A DNA stretch of 64,000 bases from Gilliamella bombicola (GCF_900094945.1 NZ_FMAQ01000003.1:1-64000), one strand, 5' to 3'; counted from the first letter of the stretch, positions 1-8,965 are shown. The notes: generated by a model not told the origin, from the letters alone. A program made the numbers and translations.

Positions 1-1289
1 TCCCTACCGACCAACTCAAATCTCTGTGGCAAAGAGGGGACATCTAGCGGACTAGGATTATTTGAGTTTATCTGAGTATTACTAGCCCTAGGACCGCTTA
101 ACTTAACTCGTGCGACAACTTTTCCTCTATCAACACCAGGAATCCATCTATCACTAGGTGTAACATTTGTCACCGTAGCCGTTATTCCACCACGAGTGAC
201 CGGAGACCACGTCAACTGACTTGCATCGACGCCACCTATGAGCAAATCAAAATACAACCCATCTGAACCTGTAGTTGGAAAGTTTCGGTCGTAAGATGCA
301 GAATCGTTAGACTGAGTTAAAAAACCCTTATTAGGATTCCATATGCTAGATGGGCCGGCGTAATAGTTTGTGCCAAGGTTAAGATTTGGGCGTGCGTGAC
401 TCGCAAAATAACAAGCAACAGGACCAGTAACACCATACGGATTAATATAATAATCCACCGTAGCTCCACTAAAACTTGTTCTACTAGGAACACCGTACTG
501 GGTCTGTAAATATCCCCCTGTACTACTTAATCTTACCCTATAAGGAGCCTTACATATATCCAATGCACCGTTACGACTAACTGTATTGCCATCCTTATCC
601 GTAAACGATACCGATATTCTTCCCGATACACCATTTACAGCCGGCTCATCTCCATCATCATCTCGCCAATAATTATACCTTGTGACCAAATCACTTAAAC
701 TCACTGAATTAGTTGATGATGGGACTATCATTTCTATATGACTTAAATTACTCCCAACGTACGGCAAACTGATTGGATTTGTTGAACTTGTTGGATTGGT
801 TGACGGCGTGATTACCCGACCATCCTGCAACCGAATTGACAACAATTTATCCGTTGATGTGGCTTTTGTTCGACCATTGTCGAATGTTAAATACGGCGCA
901 CTACCCTCGATATACCTTGATGTATACGCCGTTAATGCCACAGAACACTGTGAATACGACAACAACAATACCACGAAGAACAACGCCGATTTAAGGTATC
1001 TAAATAATCTAAGTAAACTGAGTAAGCCTGATAAGCCTGATAAGCCTAATAAGCCTAATAAGCCTAATAAGCTTGGTAAACTTGGTAAACTTGGTAAACC
1101 TGAAAATTTAAATAGAAGAGGTAAACGCCTCGACCCCGGCGATAACCCTGCCGATAACGTCTCCGATTTCGCTACGCGAAATGACCTCGCTGATGAAAAT
1201 AAGAACTGAGTCTGATTTAGACTACCGTGAAAATTAAAAAGTTTTAGGGCGTAGGTTTGGCAGGCCAGATGCCAGATGCCAGATGCCAT
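1..1289 (-). CDS. Adhesin-like secreted protein, N-terminal part (runs off left edge)
   Basis: The minus strand is open from ATG at 1289 to the window edge (429 full codons, no stop), so the gene is truncated at its 3' end. From the amino end it shows about 60 polar residues, a Leu/Gly/Pro/Ser repeat (LPS x3, GLL x3, GLS x2), a hydrophobic segment (SALFFVVLLLSYSQCSVA) that looks like a signal anchor or late signal peptide, then a Ser/Thr/Asn-rich exported-type body. Body motifs include RYIEGSAPYLTFDNGRTKAT, DICKAPYRVRLSSTGG and LTWSPVTRGGITATV. From memory these resemble the enterobacterial SinI/DUF823 adhesion-associated family; that match is recalled and not computed. The plus-strand ORF opposite (796-1209) is a low-complexity shadow. 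The start is uncertain: a signal sequence near residue 100 is unusually late, and a 7-bp repeat lies just after the ATG. Function is inferred only as a surface or secreted protein. Confidence 0.6.
   Translation of the reverse strand, partial: MASGIWHLACQTYALKLFNFHGSLNQTQFLFSSARSFRVAKSETLSAGLSPGSRRLPLLFKFSGLPSLPSLPSLLGLLGLLGLSGLSGLLSLLRLFRYLKSALFFVVLLLSYSQCSVALTAYTSRYIEGSAPYLTFDNGRTKATSTDKLLSIRLQDGRVITPSTNPTSSTNPISLPYVGSNLSHIEMIVPSSTNSVSLSDLVTRYNYWRDDDGDEPAVNGVSGRISVSFTDKDGNTVSRNGALDICKAPYRVRLSSTGGYLQTQYGVPSRTSFSGATVDYYINPYGVTGPVACYFASHARPNLNLGTNYYAGPSSIWNPNKGFLTQSNDSASYDRNFPTTGSDGLYFDLLIGGVDASQLTWSPVTRGGITATVTNVTPSDRWIPGVDRGKVVARVKLSGPRASNTQINSNNPSPLDVPSLPQRFELVGR
1022..1103. repeat. 9-bp tandem repeats coding Gly-Leu-Leu / Leu-Pro-Ser
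   Basis: On the plus strand this tract reads as 9-bp units: two of gataagcct, three of aataagcct, one hybrid aataagctt, then about three ggtaaactt-type units. On the coding (minus) strand these give LPS x3, GLL x3 and GLS x2. A unit of nine bases keeps the reading frame, so copy-number change would lengthen or shorten the hydrophobic stretch before the putative signal segment without switching the gene off. Confidence 0.75.
1264..1284. repeat. 7-bp tandem repeat (gccagat) x3 at the gene start
   Basis: Three perfect head-to-tail copies of gccagat, followed by a partial gcc, lie immediately inside the coding start at 1289 of the adhesin-like gene. Seven is not a multiple of three, so gain or loss of a copy would shift the frame between upstream ATG codons and the body of the gene. 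Confidence 0.8.
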
Positions 1290-1755
1290 AAATGGTAACG
1301 CATTTCGATCATCCTGTCAAGTAAATTTTTGTTTTATTTCGATTTTTTATAAATGACTGCTCTAATAATGAGCACTCCCTTGCTTTGAAAGCGATTAAAT
1401 TATAACCGCTTGACCAATAATGCGCTACATTTTTTGTTAAAAATCTGTAAAGTTTTGTTAAAGACTGAGTCAGCTTATGTATGTGCTTTGGGATAAGGGT
1501 GTTGGGTGGTGGTTTTTAGCTAAAAACCAATAAACAAAAACTTTAATAAAATCAATACCTTTTCTGACCGATTTTTTGGTAATTAAATGGCTGTTATTAA
1601 AGTGCTCTATTTATCACTGATTTGTTAGATGTCATCACGTTGCTAACGTTTTTAACGCATTAATTTTAATTTAAAAAATCCCATAAAAATAAATTAATTT
1701 ATTTTTTTCTTTTTTAGCGTACAATCAAAATCATCCCCCTAAGCGAGGTAACGTT
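1290..1755. other. Intergenic region between the adhesin-like gene and zntA
   Basis: No gene is supported here. The right end carries the zntA promoter region: a tacaat that could be a -10 element at 1720-1725, and a ribosome binding site (cgaggtaacgtt) before the ATG at 1756. I could not find the long dyad expected of a ZntR/MerR-type operator. The left end holds the 5' flank of the minus-strand gene, with aggatgatcgaa before an ATG at 1303 that is out of frame with that gene. Confidence 0.5.
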
Positions 1756-4080
1756 ATGTTATATAATAACAAATCTATGTACCACGAACATCATCTTCAT
1801 GAATGTTGTCATGATAATTGTCAAAATCTGGCGCATAATCATGCACATTTATCTCATGAGTTACATTGTCATCAAGATTCAACGCATTGTTCTGGTGGCG
1901 ATTCCCATATGACTAACCCCAAAAATGAGTTTGACGATACTCCTGATGACCCCAACAGGCAAAGTAAGCAGACTAAACTGACATGGAAAATAGAAGGCAT
2001 GGATTGTGCGCACTGTGCGCAGCAAATTGAAAATAGCTTAAAGACATTACCCGATATTTGCCAAACTAAAATTATCTTTTCTACCGAAAAATTAGTCGTT
2101 TTAGTTCCGCAAAAGAATGAACAAACGATTAAATTAATTGAAGATAAAGTTATCGAGTTAGGCTATAAACCCATTTTTGAACCTTCCCCAGAACATTCGC
2201 ATCATCATGACCATTCCCATAGTTTTGATAAAAAAGCATTAATTCCTTTAGGAGTATTAGGCGCTTTAATTGTGGTGAGCTATATCCTGTTGTTATGTAA
2301 TAAAACCGTTGGCGAATATGCCTTTATGGTGACAGCAATTGTTGGATTAATGCCTATTTTGAAAGAAGCGGTAATTTTAACGCGTAGTGGTACACCATTT
2401 GCGATCGAGTCGTTAATGAGTGTGTCAGCTATTGGGGCTTTATTTATTGGAGCTGCCGAAGAAGCCACTATGGTTATATTTTTATTTATGATTGGTGAGA
2501 TGTTAGAAGGTATTGCAACAAGTAAAGCCAAAAAAGGCATCTCTTCGCTTGCTCAGCTCATGCCAGAAGAGACCGTTATTATCATTGACGGTGTACGAAA
2601 AACCGTTGCCAGTCATAGCTTGAAACCCGATGATATTATTGAAATTTCATCTGGAGGCCGGTTGCCTGCTGATGTGATTTTAATGAGCGAGCAAGCCAAT
2701 ATTGATGAAAGCGCATTAACCGGTGAATCCATTCCAGTTAATTATCTTTCAGGCGACAAAATTATGGCCGGTTCGCTGGTGATTGATAATACAATTCAAC
2801 TCAAAGTGGTATCAGAAGTCGGGCAAAATGCAGTTGATCGTATTTTACAGATGATTGAAGATGCCGAGGAGCGTAAAGCGCCTATTGAACGTTTTATTGA
2901 TAAATTTAGCCGTTACTATACGCCTACAATTGCTTTTTTTGCACTATTAGTGATTGTTGTGCCGCCTTTGTTGCTCAGTGCTGATTGGTATACTTGGTTT
3001 TATCGTGGCTTGACCTTGTTATTGATTGGTTGTCCTTGTGCGCTGGTGATTTCAACACCTGCGGTGATAACATCGGCCTTATCGAATGCTGCAAAGCAAG
3101 GCGTGCTAATTAAAGGTGGTGCGGCGTTAGAGCATATTGGTTCGGTTAAACGGGTTGCGTTTGATAAGACTGGTACCTTAACTGAAGGTAAACCGCAAGT
3201 AACTGATGTGATTGCTCAAGATATTTCAAAAGAACAATTATTGGCGCTAGTTGCGGCAATTGAAAGTGGTTCGCATCATCCTATAGGTAAAGCTATTGTT
3301 GATTATGCATTGCAGAATCAATTAAATATCAATGAGGCAGGTAATCGTAAAGCAATCGCGGGAATTGGTATTCAAGGCGAGATTGATAATCAGATTTTGT
3401 ATATTGTTTCGCCAAGCAAAGTTGCGACCGTTTCAACGCCTTTAAATGATGAACACGCTAAAATCATTGCAGAGCTTGAAAGTGCTGGTAAAACCGTGGT
3501 AGTTGCGGTAACAAATCAACAATTGATGGGTATTATTGCTCTGCAAGATGTGTTGCGATCAGATGCAATTACTGCAATAAATGAACTTAATCAACTTGGT
3601 ATTAAATCTTTGATGTTAACTGGTGATAATGCACGAGCGGCCAAAGCTATTGCCGATCAGTTAGGTATGGATTACCGCGCTGAACTGTTGCCTGCCGATA
3701 AGTTGATTGCCATTGAAAAAATCCGCAACACAACGTCAATTGCTATGGTGGGTGACGGTATTAATGATTCGCCAGCCATGAAGGCCGCAACTGTGAGTAT
3801 TGCCATGGGAAGTGGCACAGATGTTGCGCTAGAAGCTGCCGATGCCGCATTGACTAAAAATAGCTTACTCAGTTTGCCTAAATTAATTCGTTTAACTCGC
3901 TTTGCTCGTCGTAATATTAAACAAAATATTACCATTGCATTAGGCATTAAGCTGGTATTTTTGATTACCAGTTTGTTTGGTTTTACTGGACTGTGGCTGG
4001 CGGTGTTGGCTGATTCTGGCACGACGGCTATTGTGACCGCTAATGCTCTTCGGGTTTTGAAATTTAAAAATAAAAGTTAA
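1756..4080 (+). CDS. zntA: Zn(II)/Cd(II)/Pb(II)-exporting P1B-type ATPase ZntA
   Basis: Inner-membrane P-type ATPase that pumps divalent soft metals out of the cytoplasm. The 774 residues show a very His/Cys-rich amino end (13 His and 5 Cys in the first 51), a heavy-metal-associated domain with GMDCAHC (Cys84, Cys87), a second His cluster near residue 140, the P1B metal-site motif Cys426-Pro-Cys428, the phosphorylated Asp470 in DKTGTLTEG, the SGSHHPIG nucleotide-site motif and GDGINDSPAM near 666. CPC with this HMA motif fits the zinc/cadmium/lead subgroup better than copper, where a GMTC-type motif is more usual. The length is slightly above the roughly 730 of E. coli ZntA because of the His-rich head. 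It is a single gene with a good ribosome binding site and a terminator behind it. Confidence 0.95.
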   Translation: MLYNNKSMYHEHHLHECCHDNCQNLAHNHAHLSHELHCHQDSTHCSGGDSHMTNPKNEFDDTPDDPNRQSKQTKLTWKIEGMDCAHCAQQIENSLKTLPDICQTKIIFSTEKLVVLVPQKNEQTIKLIEDKVIELGYKPIFEPSPEHSHHHDHSHSFDKKALIPLGVLGALIVVSYILLLCNKTVGEYAFMVTAIVGLMPILKEAVILTRSGTPFAIESLMSVSAIGALFIGAAEEATMVIFLFMIGEMLEGIATSKAKKGISSLAQLMPEETVIIIDGVRKTVASHSLKPDDIIEISSGGRLPADVILMSEQANIDESALTGESIPVNYLSGDKIMAGSLVIDNTIQLKVVSEVGQNAVDRILQMIEDAEERKAPIERFIDKFSRYYTPTIAFFALLVIVVPPLLLSADWYTWFYRGLTLLLIGCPCALVISTPAVITSALSNAAKQGVLIKGGAALEHIGSVKRVAFDKTGTLTEGKPQVTDVIAQDISKEQLLALVAAIESGSHHPIGKAIVDYALQNQLNINEAGNRKAIAGIGIQGEIDNQILYIVSPSKVATVSTPLNDEHAKIIAELESAGKTVVVAVTNQQLMGIIALQDVLRSDAITAINELNQLGIKSLMLTGDNARAAKAIADQLGMDYRAELLPADKLIAIEKIRNTTSIAMVGDGINDSPAMKAATVSIAMGSGTDVALEAADAALTKNSLLSLPKLIRLTRFARRNIKQNITIALGIKLVFLITSLFGFTGLWLAVLADSGTTAIVTANALRVLKFKNKS

Positions 4081-4097
4081 GAATATGTTTGCTTAAT

Positions 4098-4128
4098 CTA
4101 TTCCGCTTTTTATAAGCGGAATAGTTTT
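4098..4128 (+). terminator. Rho-independent terminator after zntA
   Basis: An 11-bp stem, ctattccgctt / aagcggaatag, with a 5-nt loop, followed by tttt. It sits between the convergent zntA and birA ends and lacks a good T-run in the minus direction. Confidence 0.85.
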
Positions 4129-4148
4129 GTTAAATCATTTTGGGTTTA

Positions 4149-5102
4149 TTATTCATCAATTCTTAATGATATTTCGCCACCAATATGGGCATTAATTTTA
4201 CCGTTTTGTTCTAACAATAAAGCACCTTGCTCATTAATACCTTTTGCAATGCCGCGAATGATATTATCACCAATTAATAGTTTTACTGGTCGATTGGCAA
4301 AGTTATCAAGTCTATTCCAATCATGAATAAATGGCGCTAAACCATGTTTTTCAAATTCGATTAATTTACTTTTTAAGACTTTGGCCACTTGTGCAACAAG
4401 TAAGTTACGATCAACATTACCTAAATTAGCCCATTTTTGGTTAACTATGTTAGTATCAGGATTTGTCATGGTTAGATTGACGCCAACACCAATCACTACA
4501 TGGGCACAGTCGCCAGTTTTGCCAGCGAGCTCAACTAAAATACCTGCTAACTTTTGGTCATTAAGATAAAGATCATTTGGCCATTTAACTTTGATATTTT
4601 GACCTGATAATGTGCGTAAAGTGTCGGCAAGTACTATCCCTACCACCAAACTTAACCCCATTGCTGCGGCCACGCCTTGTTCTAACTTCCAATACATTGA
4701 GAAGTATAAATTGCTTCCAAAAGGGGAAAACCATTTTCGCCCTCTTCGGCCTCGTGCTTTTGATTGAAATTCGGCAACACAGCAATCACCCGATGTTAAT
4801 TGACCGATTCGATCAAGTAGATATTGGTTGGTTGAATCAATAATCGGTAATATTTCACAGTGGCTGTCGGATTGGTAATGCTGATCAATCTTGTTTTTGT
4901 TGAGCAAATTAAGTGGCGATGCCAAGCAATAGCCTTTGCCTTGCACTGAAGTTAAGTCAACTCCCCACTCACGCAGTTGTTTGATGTATTTATTGATGCC
5001 TGCGCGTGTTATGCCAAATATTGTTGCTAATTCTTCACCTGAATGGTATTTGCCATCTGCGAGTATTTCTATTAATTTAAGTGGATTTTTGTGGCTGCGC
5101 AT
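4149..5102 (-). CDS. birA: Bifunctional biotin-protein ligase / biotin operon repressor BirA
   Basis: Cytoplasmic enzyme that makes biotinyl-AMP and transfers biotin to the AccB lysine; in the family the holo form also represses the bio operon. The 317 residues begin with a winged-helix DNA-binding domain (SGEELATIFGITRAGINKYI, about residues 17-36), so this is the regulatory class, followed by the ligase domain with SKARGRRGRKWFSPFGSNLY (the adenylate-binding GRGRxGR loop) and KWPNDLYL. Length is near the 321 of E. coli. The ATG at 5102 lies 26 bp inside the end of ycaD, so the two are probably co-transcribed and translationally coupled. In E. coli birA directly follows murB; here ycaD sits between them. 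Confidence 0.95.
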   Translation of the reverse strand: MRSHKNPLKLIEILADGKYHSGEELATIFGITRAGINKYIKQLREWGVDLTSVQGKGYCLASPLNLLNKNKIDQHYQSDSHCEILPIIDSTNQYLLDRIGQLTSGDCCVAEFQSKARGRRGRKWFSPFGSNLYFSMYWKLEQGVAAAMGLSLVVGIVLADTLRTLSGQNIKVKWPNDLYLNDQKLAGILVELAGKTGDCAHVVIGVGVNLTMTNPDTNIVNQKWANLGNVDRNLLVAQVAKVLKSKLIEFEKHGLAPFIHDWNRLDNFANRPVKLLIGDNIIRGIAKGINEQGALLLEQNGKINAHIGGEISLRIDE

Positions 5103-6219
5103 CCGTTCCTCTTTTTTTAATTAATAACACAATGAAGTATAACGAGATTATAGCAAAGCTGACAAATAAATAGGTATTATTCATTTTGTCCATAATAAAG
5201 GCAATCACCGCCGGGGCAATCAAACTGCCTAACGTATTGGTCAATAGCATGGCTTGATTCATGGCGACGATATCTTGCTTTTTAACACACGAACAAGCCC
5301 AAGCCATGGATATAGGATAAATGGTGTAAATCGTTGCGCCTAATAAGATAATCGCTAATGCATTAAACCAATTAAATATCAGCATGATACATGCAACTAA
5401 CATGAACAAAGATTCAATTAGCAATACAATCTGCCGTCCAAATTTATCTGCACACCAATTGGCTGGCATTTGTGCTATGACACCGGATAAAATCAGTAGA
5501 ATCATCCAATTAGCAACTTGAATATCGCTATATCCTAAGTGTGAATAATAAGCCGGTAAGAGTGAATATAACGATCCAATTAACATACCTGCAATAATGC
5601 AACCGGTTAACCCAAGCCGCGAGGGTTTATTCAATATCATTGGCATAATGTTAAAGCTGCTTTTTTTCCTTTTTGGTAGTTTATAATGTGTGCGCAAAAT
5701 AAATAAAATCGCGAGCCCCATTAGTAACATAATAACCAATCCAAAATACAGTACATCTTGTGGAAAATACTGTAACAAAGCTTGCCCCAGAACCGTGCCT
5801 AAATAATAAGTGGTTAAATAAACTGCAAGCATCCTTCCACGTGTATGCACTGGACCAGTGAGTAATATGCAACTTTCAATCACCACCCACGTGACAGCGC
5901 AAGCAATGCCAATAAAAAAGCGCCACATTATCCAGCTATAAAAATTTATTGAAAAACTTAAGCCAATAGTTGCTATGGCAAAAATAATACAACTGTAGGT
6001 ATAAGTATGACGAGCATTAAATCTACTAATAAACCAATTGGCAAAAATAGTGCCAATCAAGTTGCCAGTAAAATAACTTGATCCCACAAGACCAATTTGC
6101 CCCAGCGAAAACTCATTACGCACTAACCACAATGGTACTTGTGTGTTGAGTGCAGACAACGAGATAGTCACAAAAAGTAAACTTATCAATAAAATAGGAA
6201 ATGAATACGAATGTTTCAT
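5077..6219 (-). CDS. ycaD: MFS transporter, YcaD family
   Basis: A 380-residue inner-membrane protein of the major facilitator superfamily with about 12 hydrophobic segments. The pattern near the amino end (SALNTQVPLWL, then SSYFTGNLIGT), WVVIESCIL in the middle and YPISMAWAC with MNQAMLL in the second half match E. coli YcaD closely as I recall it, including its length of about 382. The substrate of YcaD is not established, so none is given here. It lies between murB and birA on the same strand: 60 bp from murB and overlapping birA by 26 bp. Confidence 0.85.
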   Translation of the reverse strand: MKHSYSFPILLISLLFVTISLSALNTQVPLWLVRNEFSLGQIGLVGSSYFTGNLIGTIFANWFISRFNARHTYTYSCIIFAIATIGLSFSINFYSWIMWRFFIGIACAVTWVVIESCILLTGPVHTRGRMLAVYLTTYYLGTVLGQALLQYFPQDVLYFGLVIMLLMGLAILFILRTHYKLPKRKKSSFNIMPMILNKPSRLGLTGCIIAGMLIGSLYSLLPAYYSHLGYSDIQVANWMILLILSGVIAQMPANWCADKFGRQIVLLIESLFMLVACIMLIFNWFNALAIILLGATIYTIYPISMAWACSCVKKQDIVAMNQAMLLTNTLGSLIAPAVIAFIMDKMNNTYLFVSFAIISLYFIVLLIKKRGTDAQPQKST

Positions 6220-6279
6220 AATGTTATCGCATATAATTTATGGGTTATGCTTTGGCAAACAATAATAATTTTGAGTTAA

Positions 6280-7290
6280 TTACAAATAACTGTCTGCTTC
6301 AATTTCGCCCTTGTTGCCGATAAATCGGATTTCTGGCGATAAACTCACCAAGAATTTTTGTAATACACATTTTTTTATATAACGAGCTAATTCAACCACA
6401 TCTTGTGCTGTTGCTTGATTTTTGTTGACTAATACGAGCGCTTGTTGTTGATGCACAGCAGCTCCGCCTATTTGATAGCCTTTTAGACCACACTGATCGA
6501 TAAGCCAACCTGCGGCTAATTTTATTTGTCCGTTAACTTGTGGATATATTGGCATGTTTGGGTAAATTTCAAGTAATTTGTCTGCCTCAATTTTGTCGAT
6601 CACAGGATTTTTAAAAAAACTTCCCCCATTGCCAAGCACTTTGGGATCGGGCAATTTACTGCGGCGAATTTCGCACACTTTATCAAAGACTATTTTGGGG
6701 GTGACACTTTTTGGATCAAAGTTTCGTAATTCACCGTAAGTTAATACTGGTTGCCACTGTTTGGCTAATTTAATACCAACATTGATAACCGCATAACCTT
6801 GCAAATATGCTTTTTTGAAGATGCTTTCACGGTATCCGTATTGACCATCGGTGACTGTGATGATGTTACCTGTGGCAAGCTCAAGCAGTTCCACATAATC
6901 AGCTACTTTTTGAAATTCAACTCCGTAAGCACCAATATTTTGAATAGGTGCCGAACCAACACACCCCGGAATTAATGCGAGGTTTTCAAGCCCTGATATA
7001 TTTTGTTCTATCGTTTGCAATACAATATCGTGCCAAATTTCTCCTGCGCCAACTTTTAAATACCACGCTTGATCGGTTTCGGTTATTGTGATGCCTTTGA
7101 TGCGGTTAACAATTACAATACCATCAAAATCACAGGTAAAAAGAGTGTTACTGCCTTCACCAATAATCATAATCGGTAAATGCGGCGAGTTATCTTGCCA
7201 AATTTGTTGTAATTGTTCGACTGTTGTAACAGTAATAACTTTTTGAGCAAAAACAGTTAGACCAAATGTGTTAGGAATTTTTTGTTTCAT
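6280..7290 (-). CDS. murB: UDP-N-acetylenolpyruvoylglucosamine reductase MurB
   Basis: Flavoenzyme that reduces UDP-GlcNAc-enolpyruvate with NADPH to UDP-MurNAc, an early cytoplasmic step of peptidoglycan synthesis. The 336 residues match the type I (E. coli-like, about 342) enzyme. Visible motifs are GEGSNTLF (FAD-binding loop), IPGCVGSAPIQNIGAYGVE, YGYRESIFK, the catalytic-serine region GNGGSFFKNPV and the terminal LSPEIRFIGNKGE. It is the first gene of the minus-strand run murB-ycaD-birA. The start ATG at 7290 follows a purine-rich stretch, but no textbook ribosome binding site is obvious. Confidence 0.95.
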   Translation of the reverse strand: MKQKIPNTFGLTVFAQKVITVTTVEQLQQIWQDNSPHLPIMIIGEGSNTLFTCDFDGIVIVNRIKGITITETDQAWYLKVGAGEIWHDIVLQTIEQNISGLENLALIPGCVGSAPIQNIGAYGVEFQKVADYVELLELATGNIITVTDGQYGYRESIFKKAYLQGYAVINVGIKLAKQWQPVLTYGELRNFDPKSVTPKIVFDKVCEIRRSKLPDPKVLGNGGSFFKNPVIDKIEADKLLEIYPNMPIYPQVNGQIKLAAGWLIDQCGLKGYQIGGAAVHQQQALVLVNKNQATAQDVVELARYIKKCVLQKFLVSLSPEIRFIGNKGEIEADSYL

Positions 7291-7732
7291 TAATAATCAC
7301 TACCTTTATTTTGTGAAAGTAGACACCCAAGTGTAATTCGATTTTATCTGTTGTTGTTATGATTTGGGCTCTATTGTACTTGCTTTCTATATTATCACAG
7401 GGTTGATGTTATTTGATGATTTATTTGGTCATGAATGCATTTGAATTTTTTTATAAATTTGCTGTTGTGTGTATTTTACTAAAACAATGTTATTTTTTTA
7501 TAAAAAGCATGAGCCAGATCAAATTAACAACATTATTTATACAAATATTCAACTATTCGATTAAAGCAATGCTTAAATCTTTTTTGTTTTTTGCTATTAT
7601 ATATGGCAACTATACGAGTAATAGTTTTATGAATTATTGTTAGCCCAAAAATAGTCGTCGGTATTTAATTAGCTGTGATTGATTATATCTATTGTGCTTG
7701 ACTTAAGTGTTGTTTATCAGTTAGAGGATATT
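7291..7732. other. Divergent intergenic region murB / deoB
   Basis: This stretch must hold the promoters of the divergent murB and deoB units. A plus-strand ORF of 76 codons (7413-7643) has no ribosome binding site, a skewed Phe/Ile/Leu composition and no recognisable family, so I do not call it. Possible CRP half-sites (tgtgaaagtagacacc near 7312 and tgtgattgattatatc near 7674) are too weak to annotate. The deoB ribosome binding site is agagga at 7723-7728. Confidence 0.4.
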
Positions 7733-8965
7733 ATGAAAAGAGTATTTATTATGATCCTAGATTCGTTTGGGATCGGCGGTGCTGAAGATGCAAAAAAATA
7801 TGGCGATGAAGGAGCTAACACTTTAGGCCATATTGCTGAAGCTTGTGCTTTAGGTAAAGCGGAACAAGGGCGCACTGGGCCATTAAAATTGCCAAATTTA
7901 GGTAAATTAGGTTTAATCGAAGCGGCGTACGAATCAACTGGCTATTACCCAAAAGGCATGCAAACTGAAGGCGAAATTATTGGCTCTTACGGCTATGCTA
8001 GCGAAATTTCTTCCGGTAAAGATACGCCGTCAGGACATTGGGAAATCGCCGGCGTGCCCGTGCTGTTTGATTGGGGCTATTTTACCAATACCACCAACAG
8101 CTTTCCTCAAGATCTGTTAGATAAAATCGTTTCTCGCGCTAAACTCCCCGGTTACCTTGGTAATTGTCATTCATCTGGTACCGTTATTCTTGATGAATTG
8201 GGTGAAGAGCATATGGCTTCTAATAAGCCAATTTTTTATACTTCTGCCGATTCAGTATTCCAAATTGCCTGTCATGAAGAGACTTTTGGTTTAGATAGAC
8301 TTTATGAAGTTTGCGAAATTGCTCGCGATGAACTAAATAAGGGTAATTACAATATTGGCCGTGTTATTGCAAGGCCATTTGTAGGTAAAAAACCGGGCGA
8401 ATTTGTACGTACAGGTAACCGTCACGATCTTGCTGTTGAACCACCAGCACCAACGATGATTAAAAAGCTTGTTGACGAAAAACACGGTACGGTCGTGTCA
8501 ATTGGTAAAATTGCCGATATTTATGCCCAAGTTGGGATCACAAAGAAAGTGAAAGCAACCGGTCTTGAAGCCCTGTTTGATGCATCACTTGAAGAAATCA
8601 AACAAGCTAAAGATAATACCATTGTCTTTACCAATTTTGTCGATTTTGACTCTTCTTACGGTCACCGTCGTGATGTTTCGGGTTATGCTGCTGCGTTAGA
8701 ATATTTTGATCGTCGTCTTCCTGAAATGTTAGCACTCATTGAGCCCGGCGATCTGCTTATTATCAGTGCCGATCACGGCTGCGATCCAACTTGGGCTGGT
8801 ACCGATCATACTCGTGAACATATTCCTGTCATTGTTTATGGCGACAGTGTGCCAGTAGGATCTTTAGGTCATCGTGAAACATTTGCCGATATTGGACAAA
8901 GTGTTGCCGATTATTTTGATTTATCGCCAATGGATTACGGTAAATCGTTTATAAAAAAGAAGTAA
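7733..8965 (+). CDS. deoB: Phosphopentomutase DeoB
   Basis: Mn-dependent cytoplasmic enzyme that converts (deoxy)ribose-1-phosphate to (deoxy)ribose-5-phosphate, linking nucleoside breakdown to sugar metabolism. The 410 residues start [16 protein letters not shown] and carry the alkaline-phosphatase-superfamily metal sites ([42 protein letters not shown]). The long form (407 in E. coli) is gammaproteobacterial and not the shorter Bacillota type. I chose the ATG at 7733 over one 54 bp upstream because it follows agaggatatt and matches the family amino terminus. deoD follows after 48 bp. No deoC or deoA-type gene is next to it, unlike the E. coli deoCABD operon. Confidence 0.95.
   Translation: MKRVFIMILDSFGIGGAEDAKKYGDEGANTLGHIAEACALGKAEQGRTGPLKLPNLGKLGLIEAAYESTGYYPKGMQTEGEIIGSYGYASEISSGKDTPSGHWEIAGVPVLFDWGYFTNTTNSFPQDLLDKIVSRAKLPGYLGNCHSSGTVILDELGEEHMASNKPIFYTSADSVFQIACHEETFGLDRLYEVCEIARDELNKGNYNIGRVIARPFVGKKPGEFVRTGNRHDLAVEPPAPTMIKKLVDEKHGTVVSIGKIADIYAQVGITKKVKATGLEALFDASLEEIKQAKDNTIVFTNFVDFDSSYGHRRDVSGYAAALEYFDRRLPEMLALIEPGDLLIISADHGCDPTWAGTDHTREHIPVIVYGDSVPVGSLGHRETFADIGQSVADYFDLSPMDYGKSFIKKK

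Noticed and set aside
1022-1103. Possible CRISPR-like array
   Set aside because: The units are contiguous 9-bp tandem repeats with no spacers and lie in coding sequence; no cas genes are in the window.
796-1209. Plus-strand ORF of 137 codons with KPNKP/LGK repeats
   Set aside because: It is the antisense of the repeat-containing 5' part of a longer minus-strand gene whose translation looks like a real exported protein; the plus-strand product is low complexity and has no ribosome binding site.
1690-1755. ZntR operator upstream of zntA
   Set aside because: The MerR-type dyad between -35 and -10 could not be found, so regulation by ZntR remains only a family expectation.
7312-7330. CRP site upstream of murB (tgtgaaagtagacacc)
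   Set aside because: Only the first half-site matches; expected by chance in AT-rich DNA.
7413-7643. Plus-strand ORF of 76 codons between murB and deoB
   Set aside because: AT-rich, Phe/Ile-heavy, no ribosome binding site and no family resemblance; most likely chance in the promoter region.
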